This document shows, piece after piece, positions 52,305-61,098 of a DNA stretch of 64,000 nucleotides; the first letter of the stretch is position 1, and every line of letters starts with the position of its first letter. Below the pieces are notes generated by a model, which saw only the letters and a program-made list of their open reading frames with translations, was not told the origin of the DNA and did not search any database. A program made the translations under genes and the position numbers. Source of the DNA: Ditylenchus dipsaci (taxonomy: Eukaryota > Nematoda > Chromadorea > Rhabditida > Anguinidae); assembly GCA_004194705.1 (NCBI GenBank), contig SADC01001252.1, forward strand, positions 48,267-112,266. Direction: 5' to 3'.

Positions 52305-52900
52305 ACATAATCATGTAGCCTTGCGACTCTAGTCTATAGCTAGGTATTATTGGCTAAAGCAACTTTTTCAAATACTAAACTCAACAAAACGAAACTTCTC
52401 AAAAAATTTGCCTAGGTCCCTCTGTAGTGCGAATTGTGAAAAATTTAGACAAAAAATGTTTCTGGTGAAATATGGTTGAAAAGTGCGAATGAATTTTTTT
52501 TAGACTTTCGGAAAAATTTCCAAAACAAAAACAACAGGGGGGCCGGGGAAATTTTTAAGAAATTTCGTTTTGAGAAGTTTTGTTTTGTCAAAACCTAAGT
52601 TTTAGAAGTTTCGTTTTTGACAAAGTTCTCCTAGCCGTATCATTTGTTGCAACATCTTTGCAAAATGTATCATAAGAGGTAATAATAAGAAGCAAGTCAA
52701 AAAAAAATTGATTTATACTTTTACCTTTTTGAGCTACATTTTTCAAAGGTGTTGCAACAAACAATATTTCATTAAAAACTAGAATTGCAAGGCTACATGA
52801 TAGTGCTATAACTTAAAAAATTGGGTAGATTTTTGCTTTTTCAATTAAACAAAAAAATGTGCAAAAAAGTAGCCCTTTTTCGCCAAAAAGAGGGAATTCT
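52305..52900. mobile_element. foldback element sharing the GCAAGGCTACATGAT core
   Basis: Inverted ATCATGTAGCCTTGCGACTC (52309) and AGAATTGCAAGGCTACATGAT (52780). The right half carries TATACTTTTACCTTTTTGAG, as in 38073-38496 and 41520-41875. Between are CAAAACGAAACTTCTC arms and TTGACAAAGTTCTCCTAGCC, which resembles the ends of 4860-5347, suggesting a nested insertion. Duplicate at about 57500-58100. Confidence 0.55.
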
Positions 52901-53041
52901 TCGTTGTATCTAAAAAAAATTCAAAAAATAATTGTCAAGTATTTTAGCTGTTCTCCGCTAATTAAAAAAAATTAAAAAAAAAACCCGTAGACGGCAACGG
53001 TCTCTTAAAGGAGGGGGGAAAGCTATTTAGGTTTGAAAAAG

Positions 53042-53117
53042 TGGCTTCCGTGGCGCAGTGCGTAAGTGTTTGTGTTTTTTGGTGCACAATGGTGTGCAGG
53101 TTCGATCGCACGTGGTG
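53042..53117 (+). repeat. tRNA-derived SINE
   Basis: GGCTTCCGTGGCGCAGTGCG (A-box region), a T run, then GTGTGCAGGTTCGATCGCAC (B box), then GGCTTGTTTGGCCAGTCT. Same family as 24030-24700. It sits at the very end of duplication copy 1. Confidence 0.7.
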
Positions 53118-53176
53118 GGACTCTATTTGTTTGGCTTGTTTGGCCAGTCTAAGAGGTAATTAGACTTGTCGTTCTG

Positions 53177-56100
53177 AATATGTCGTTCTGAAAGAAATTG
53201 TTTGTTGTTATGGTTGCAGTTGAAATAAAATATTGTTGAAATGAAACGAGAAGGGCGTGTACTGTCAAGTTCTGTCTATGCGGCGGATTGCAAGCTATGC
53301 ATTTGAGTGCTGTACCCTCCTAGATCCAAGCTACAATGATATGGATTATCTTACGTTAGGCATAAGTTTAGACTTCCCCAGAAATTCTGCCACTTCCAAG
53401 CGTCCGTATCTTTTGTTTAGATCTTGTTTTCTTATTCTGCTTTTGACGGGGCAGCTCATATTTGTCTACCTATCTTTTTGTTGCATCGCGAACAAAGATA
53501 TTTTCACAAGTTAAAGGGCCATTGCCACCTGTTTTGAACTGTCCCCCGCCAATTCAAATTTTCGTGCCTAATCATTCAACTTTTGTACTGATTTTTCAAC
53601 TTGGTTTCTAACATAACAAGGCCTAGAATTTAATTTTAGGTATAGTTTTGTTAGAAACCAAATGGAAAAGTTCGAACAGAATTTCAATGATTCAGAAAAA
53701 AATTTGAATTGGCGGGGGACATCCGTTGTCGGGGACGGCAATGGCCCTTTAACGGGTGGCACACAAATCACAAAGAATAAAGTTCTAAACGAGGAATTCT
53801 CCAAACAGATTTTTCTAATGAAGAATTTCGCAAATGAGCACTTCGCCAAACGAGAAATTCTCCAAACGGGGAATTTTCTAAACGAGGAAATCTCCAACCG
53901 AGGATTCTCCAAAAAAGGTGTTTTCAAAAGTTAAACTTAGGCAAATTGGCTAGTAAATTAATTAGGTATTAAAAAATTTTATCGGTAAATTCCTTGTTTG
54001 AAGAATTCATCATTCGTAAAATTCATCTATGGTAATTTCCGTTTGGAAAATTCCTCGTTTGGAAGTTAGTTGCCACCCAAATTAACCCTTGTTTGAAATA
54101 TTTTTAATGTTGCAATCTATCAAGGGCCAATATTTGTCTCAACCTGTATCAATTGCCAGAAAGTGTGTTCAATGCACCCGGCACTAATGAACTATCATGG
54201 CCAAAATATTTACCCTATGCGTGCTTATTTTCTTACTTAGTAATTGTAAGCATCTTTTCCGTCTCATGTCTTCAAGCCTTCGCTAATCTACGTATTAGTG
54301 TTCAACTACAGTCAACTCTCGATAATCCGTCACCTTCGTGACACTTTGTTTGGTTTTGCCTTAAATAAATAAGGCTAATCCGTCACTTTTGATTATCCGT
54401 CACCCCACGGCCGGTCCCAAGGGGTAACGGATTATCGAGAGTTGACTGTATCATCAAAAGATAATCCACCATTGATTTCCGTACAGTTTACTCTTTTCTC
54501 TGAACAAAAGTACAGGCCATCAGGCGTACGCACCCCTGTCCGTCACAGTACACTCAAAGTGTGTAGTAGGGTGCGTCTTCTAACTGTATTACAAAAGAGA
54601 GCGTGCATTAATCTAACCAGGCTGGCTGATGGGTAGCAGCAGGTAGATAGATGTGCGCACATAACAATTATCATTTCTCTCTTCACTTCCTATATATTTA
54701 TGCTCTAGCATAAAGGGACAGCCAAGGTGAAGAGATGCCAGCAGCGACCTTCTTTCCTGCAACCTGCACGCGCATTTCTCTTGTATTTGCACACTCTCTA
54801 TATATCTGGAAAGAGCCGAGCCACACAATATTTTCCAAATTTTCGACGATGGCCGCATAGAAAATAGTGGGAATTCGGTTTTTTATTGTTTGTTTTGATT
54901 CATCCAAAAAATATTTGTATTGGACTATGGTTTCTTTGTTTGCTTGTCCCATGCTTCCCTCTTCCTCATTCTTCTGCTAATACTACCGCCGCCTCCAAAA
55001 GTGGTTTAGTGGTAGTGCTGGTGAACAAACCGGATCAACATAATAGCTGGGTGAAATATTTGCTCCATCAGTCAAGTCCTGCTCCGTTCCTTCTCCTTGT
55101 TGGATTTGCAGCTTGGTTTAGCTGGTTTTCTTAGCATTTTTTGATGAAAGATAGAATTGAGTAAAAAATTATTGATTGTTAAACCCTGTAGTTGTACTGC
55201 TAAATTTGGAGAAATATCTTTGCACTTTTATTTGATTTCTTGTGGTTGTTCTGTATTTGACTAATAGGTTGGTATTGATTGATTGTTGAAATGTGCATGG
55301 AACATCTACAGTCAACACTACCACTAACAAGCTCAAATTTCCATTCTGTGTGCACCTCTTCAACTGGTTGCTTCCTGTTGTCCCCACTTATTTTTTCAGT
55401 TTTGTTGTTGTTTTGTTGTTGTGGAGGAGTTAGGATATAGACCCAAAACGTACTTTTGTACTCAATGACCTGCGTGAACTCTTGTCTAAAGTTACGCTTT
55501 CTCGAATAGTTGATCCCTCCAGGAAGCGTTGATTTTTTTCTGGGGTGAATTTAAAAAACAATCATAGAGTGTCTTTTTACAGAGCTAGTGTGGCTAGTGT
55601 GATACTTGTTCAGGCTAACCCTATTTTGTTTCGCCGTTTTAGGTATAATTGTCGCATTCCGATATGGTGGTTTTATCTTTTGAGTTTATCCAGGTACTCT
55701 TTCAATTTAAATTACTATGGTTCCCCGAGGCAAAAGTCAAACTTCGGTCAAATTTTTTTTTCGTAAAAAATAGTTTTCTCCCGCACGAAAACACCTTTTA
55801 CGTGCACTAAAATGCTTAAATCGTCGAAAAAACATTATTTAGAGGCATTTCGAGAGATTTTTCCCTTTTTGTTTTGTGATTGTGAATTAATCAAGGCAAA
55901 TATAAATACTTGGAAACAAAAGTTGAGAGGTATCCATTATTGACCGACCACTATATATTAGTTTGAGGGCGGTGCTTTATTAATGAGCAGATTATCCATT
56001 GTTTCGCTTCTTCCCTTCCCTTCTTTTGTTTTACTTCTTTCTTATTGTTTTCGTAGAGGTGAATCAGCGGTGATGGTGACATAGCCGTCATCTACCTTTC

Positions 56101-58361
56101 CCTGCCCCAACCTGCCTATGCATTGGGTGCTGCTTCTGCAACTGTACAACAAAAGATGAATGGGTTCGAAAATGGCAAGAAGTGGCATGGATGCACAAAT
56201 ATCATTCATTCTCGACGTTTATTTATTGTTGCAGCCTATTCTCCTCTTACGAAATTTTCGGAAAAATTTTGGTTTCAGGAGTATGGGAGAGTTTGTTAAA
56301 TTATTAAGTGGCACGATAAATATTGGTTTTGTGAAGGAACCATTGTCTGCCACGGCAATTCTAACTTTTTTAATTCGCAAGGAAAAAGATCTTTTACTGC
56401 GACAATACTCAAAATGTTTTTTTTTAAATAATTTCATTTTTAGCATTCGTAGCTAGTTAAAATTTTTTCAAAATTTTAAAACAATCGACTATTTGAGCCC
56501 AACGTGTCTTTACATTGCCAGATCAAACAAGATAGTAGACTCAACGGAATAAAAGTCGCGATAACTTCTCAGTGTCAATTTTAGATTTGCCTCTTATAAT
56601 ACACAAAATTTAAAATTTTAATGCAACAAAAAATGCATGATAGGTAAAAATGGCACCTTTTAGAGGAAAAGTGCCATTTTTGGTAAAATAATATAACCTT
56701 TATATTTAAAAGGGTGGTACATTTCATAGTCAGAATGGTTCGAATACCACTACCAGCATGCATACTTTTTTTGAGTATATTTTGATTGTATTTTTCACTT
56801 TTCCTATTTATTTTTGGGGTATACTATAGTATAGTATTGAAAGATCAAAATCAGTAGTCATTGGAAAGAGCACAAAAATTACGGATAAACTCCGCTAGTA
56901 AAATATTTTTATTCATAAATAGTCAAAAAGTATTTTTACTGGAAAATGTACTTTATTTGAAAATTTTTATTTCCATCCCTGATTGCCGTATACTATGTAC
57001 TCTCAGCTACAATGGACCATCCTTCACTGAAAAAAAATTATTAGAACTTTGTTTTGCTGATCTGTGCAATTCCACATGATGTAAACAAAGCTCTAATGTG
57101 TGGATATAATAAATCAAACCCTCGCATAGCGGCTTTTTTTTTATCTTTTGTGCTTTTTGTGCTCTACTACTTGGCTACTGATTTTTTGGCTATGATATGA
57201 CCAGTCAAAAATACAATAAATAGGAAAAAGGAAAAAAAAACAATTGAAAAAAGTCGAAAAAAGTATGCATGCTTTTTTTGGTATTCGAACCATTCGGACT
57301 ATAAAATGTACCACCCTTTAATTTAAAACTAGGGTTGAGTAATTCTCCGGAGAAATACTTTTTCGGGGTTATTACCGGTAATTACCCAAAGGCCGGAGAA
57401 ATACTGAAAGATGTCTTTACGATAAGTATTTCTCCGGGTAATTACCCATGACCCAACCTTATTTAAAACACTAAAAAAACTACCCATTTTAAAAAAGAGA
57501 TTACATAATCATGTAGCCTTGCGACTCTAGTCTATAGCTAGGTATTATTGGCTAAAGCAACTTTTTCAAATACTAAACTCAACAAAACGAAACTTCTCAA
57601 AAAATTTGCCTAGGTCCCTCTGTAGTGCGAATTGTGAAAAATTTAGACAAAAAATGTTTCTGGTGAAATATGGTTGAAAAGTGCGAATGAATTTTTTTTA
57701 GACTTTCGGAAAAATTCCAAAACAAAAACAACAGGGGGCCGGGGAAATTTTAAGAAATTTCGTTTTGAGAAGTTTTGTTTTGTCAAAACCTAAGTTTTAG
57801 AAGTTTCGTTTTTGACAAAGTTCTCCTAGCCGTATCATTTGTTGCAACATCTTTGCAAAATGTATCATAAGAGGTAATAATAAGAAGCAAGTCAAAAAAA
57901 AATTGATTTATACTTTTACCTTTTTGAGCTACATTTTTCAAAGGTGTTGCAACAAACAATATTTCATTAAAAACTAGAATTGCAAGGCTACATGATAGTG
58001 CTATAACTTAAAAAATTGGGTAGATTTTTGCTTTTTTCAATTAAACAAAAAAATGTGCAAAAAAGTAGCCCTTTTTCGCCAAAAAGAGGGAATTCTTCGT
58101 TGTATCTAAAAAAATTCAAAAATAATTGTCAAGTATTTTAGCTGTTCTCCGCTAATTAAAAAAAATTAAAAAAAAAAACCCGTAGACGGCAACGGTCTCT
58201 TAAAGGAGGGGGAAAGCTATTTAGGTTTGAAAAAGTGGCTTCCGTGGCGCAGTGCGTAAGTGTTTGTGTTTTTTGGTGCACAATGGTGTGCAGGTTCGAT
58301 CGCACGTGGTGGGACTCTATTTGTTTGGCTTGTTTGGCCAGTCTAAGAGGTAATTAGACTT
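53177..58361. repeat. 5.2-kb tandem duplication, copy 2
   Basis: Begins AATATGTCGTTCTGAAAG, i.e. the last three codons and stop of RPL6 without the rest of the gene, and ends GTAATTAGACTT before unique TTTTTGATGCC. The ten bases at the junction (GTCGTTCTGA, 53168-53177) repeat the start motif once more. Differences from copy 1 are nearly all single-base run-length changes, e.g. GAAAACGAG to GAAACGAG, TAGGGGTGC to TAGGGTGC, TTGGGTTTAG to TTGGTTTAG. Same internal elements: 53511-53752, about 53753-54077, 54307-54450, about 56711-57317, about 57500-58100, 58236-58312. Confidence 0.92.
58236..58312 (+). repeat. tRNA-derived SINE
   Basis: Same sequence as 53042-53117, at the end of duplication copy 2. 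The flanking GTAATTAGACTT leads into unique TTTTTGATGCCATATTC, which is how the SINE block at 24481-24560 also continues (GTCAAAAAAGTCTAATC in reverse). The original unit therefore probably ended with a complete SINE tail. Confidence 0.7.
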
Positions 58362-58419
58362 TTTTGATGCCATATTCGTTTTTCTTTTTTGTTTTTCCTA
58401 TCCAAGTTTACATTTCATG

Positions 58420-59022
58420 TACTGTATTTACTCTAATAGTAGCTCCGGGGGTACTAATTTTCAACCACCCTCTTTTGGGCCGCTACAAGAGGGGACTACA
58501 ATTAGAGGGCGAAATAGGCCGATTTTCAATGGACTACTATTTTTCAACCTACCTCCAGGGGGCGGCCTATTATTAGATGAGTGCTACAATTAGGTGTACG
58601 GTCAGTTCGCCCCGTTTTTTTCAAAATTTTTGATACTTTTTGCAATAAAAGTATTTTTTCATGGGAAAAATTTTTCTGGAGACCTTAGTAGCTGAAATTT
58701 CCTCAGGAATCAGAATCACAAAACAGAATTTCAAAATAATTCTCGGTTGCTGAGATATGACCCAAAGTTAGGTGCTTGTCATTTTCAAATGACGACCATC
58801 CAATTTTGGGGTATATCTCAGCAACCGAAAATTATTTTGAAATTCTGTTTCCTGATTCTGATTCCTGAGGAAATTTCAGCTACTAGGAGTGTCCAGAAAA
58901 AAATTTTTCTTATAAAAAAATACTTTTATTGCAAAAAGTATCAAAAATTTCGAAAAAAAACGGTGCGAACTGACCTGTCTCCCTACAATTAGAGGGGGGC
59001 TACTATTAGAGTGAATACGGTA
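58420..59022. mobile_element. TACTGTATTTACTCTAATAG MITE, copy 6
   Basis: Ends TACTGTATTTACTCTAATAG and CTATTAGAGTGAATACGGTA. Arms hold GGGGGCTACTATTAG and a long inner inverted pair (TTTTGCAATAAAAGTATTTT, CTGATTCCTGAGGAAATTTC). Non-coding; the second-longest member of the TACCGTATT family here. Confidence 0.7.
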
Positions 59023-61098
59023 CTTGTTAGATCTGGAGATAATACATATTAGACCAGATCTTATGGCTAAAAAAAAATTATTTTTGGATAGCTCAAAAAA
59101 ATTTAATAATTGGTTACTGAAATGTGGTCTGGTGACGAAATCTCGAATATTATCGAATCGAATTTTGTAGACTTAAAAAATATATCAGTAATTTTTCAAA
59201 GTTAAAGGGCTAAAAGACTAATTAAAAAAATTCTTTGCATGTGAAAAAGAATTAAATGATAAAAGGTTCCAAACATTTGAGAAGTTTTTTTATCGTAGTC
59301 AACCCTGAAAAAATTTAAAATAATGACTATTTATAAATTGATTTTTTTATTAATCTTTTCGCAGAAATATAAACATGATTCTAATTTAATTGCGTTTAGA
59401 ACCTGCTCTACCGCTTGACTTCCTTGTACTGCCTAACCTTATCAACTAATTTGCCTTCTACCCCTCCTACTTCCTTTCAGCCAAAACAATTGCTTTTAAC
59501 CAAATACAATTTCCAACTCCAAGCATCATAATTTTCATTTCCAATCAACATTTCAATATATCGGATTAATAGCAGCGACCAATGGACAACCCTTAGCCAG
59601 TCATTCAGTCAACCATCCCACCAATTCAACAGCGACCAGGCAAGTGGACTGTTTGGATGAGCTTCTTAGGGGTCCGTTGTTTGTCTTAGTACTACTACTA
59701 GCAACCAGTCAGCAAGTAGTAGGTAAGGGGAGGGGGGATTATTGATGAGGCAGGTAATGGGGAAGGCAGAGCAACTACTACACCAAGAACAATCCCCCCT
59801 CCCCCCGAACTGCCACTCATTATTATTGACTGCTTGTGCGCGCCACATTCCAGCCTGTTAAAGAAGCCTGCTGCACTCTCGTTGTTCCCTCCTCCACGTG
59901 GACTTAGACAACACATTGACCCAAATATCACTGCCGCCGCCATCGCGCTTAAGTAAAACTTTGGTGGGAGGGAAAGAGGGCTGAAATAAATAATTTCCTT
60001 CTGCTGGTTGGGCGCTTCCTTTAGTTATTGTGGAGCAGCTCTTAATGTATGTATGCCCCAAGGTGAAGAAGTAGGTGATGAAGGATTGGATGCTCGATCT
60101 CTTTTCTTCCTTTTTACCGCAAATTTATTTTTTCCATCTCTTCTTCTATAATCAATTTCTGCAGCTGACTTTTTGGCTAATTGGAGAAGCTTGTATTATA
60201 TTTTTATGCTGCTATCTGACTATAATTGAATTGGCGAGTTTTGACTTGATTTCTTTAAGAAATAGTTGTGTTTTGATTAGATATTTGTTTGTTAAACTGT
60301 AAAACAAATTTGCGTGTTTTTTGTAAATGAAAATTCTGCATTTTATTTATTTCGCGTATTCAAGCCTTATAATGTGCTATTTTTTATGGAACTCCCAAGG
60401 GAACTAAGCCAGCTAGTTTTTCACTTGATAAATGAAGCCTGGTCTCATTAGATGGCCAGTACATGACTCTAAATAAAGATTGTTGAGATCTCGGGTCCAT
60501 AGCTACAAAATTTAGGGTGAGAGGCGGTACAAAGGTGCAAGAGGTTTTAAATTTCATACAGTTAATTTTTACATAGTTATATATATATATATATATTATA
60601 TATATATAGTCACATAGTTCAATCTCATCGAAGTCCGATGATCTAACTATGATCGTATTTTCGCTTTTTTATATAATTTTTTATCACAATCGGCAAAAAA
60701 AAACTGGCAAATCAGTCAAAATTGTACAAAAGGGTGTAATGCGCTGAGAATGTAGGTACTCAGAATACTAAAAATTTTACTTGCGAAATTTTTAAAAACT
60801 GCCTTGATCTCCCTGTTAGTCTGTCCCAACTTTTGTCGGCATGGGACTGGTATCTCAACAGTTTTGATTTTAACTTGGGCACTAGCTATCCAATGTTTTC
60901 TTAAGACTAAGTTTTGTTTATTGAGTAAAACTGACATATGCTACAATAAACTAGCTAGCTTGATTCCCTTTTCAAACCAGTCCAAATGTAGAATATCATT
61001 AATTTAACATTTTATCTTTTATTTTTAGCCTACCTTCAACTAAATATCAATGCAAGACCACGATAATTGCTGCTTGTGAAGTAACCAGTTAAACGACC
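59023..61098. other. upstream region of the right-edge gene
   Basis: 59023-59390 is AT-rich. 59400-60070 is richer in C and has CCCCCCTCCCCCCG and CCGCCGCCATCGCGC patches, which may be promoter or untranslated exon. 60590-60610 is an (AT)n run. A TTTATTTTTAG acceptor at 61018-61028 is followed by a 70-base leader before the first ATG with good context (61099), so at least one 5' non-coding exon is likely. No other gene seen. Confidence 0.4.

Larger units (their letters stand above)
47970..53167. repeat. 5.2-kb tandem duplication, copy 1
   Basis: Runs from the last codons of RPL6 (AATATGTCGTTCTGA) to a SINE and GTAATTAGACTT. It is repeated at 53177-58361 with almost no substitutions. Contents in order: RPL6 3' UTR, TTAA MITE (48305-48545), a CAAACGAGGAATT foldback element (48546-48873), a CAGTCAACTCTCG MITE (49102-49244), about 2.2 kb of unassigned DNA, a GGGTGGTACATTT palindrome (51510-52119), a foldback core region (52305-52900), SINE (53042-53117). 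No convincing gene. Open frames at 49493-49747 (minus) and 49681-49917 (plus) overlap on opposite strands and match no family I know. Confidence 0.92.
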
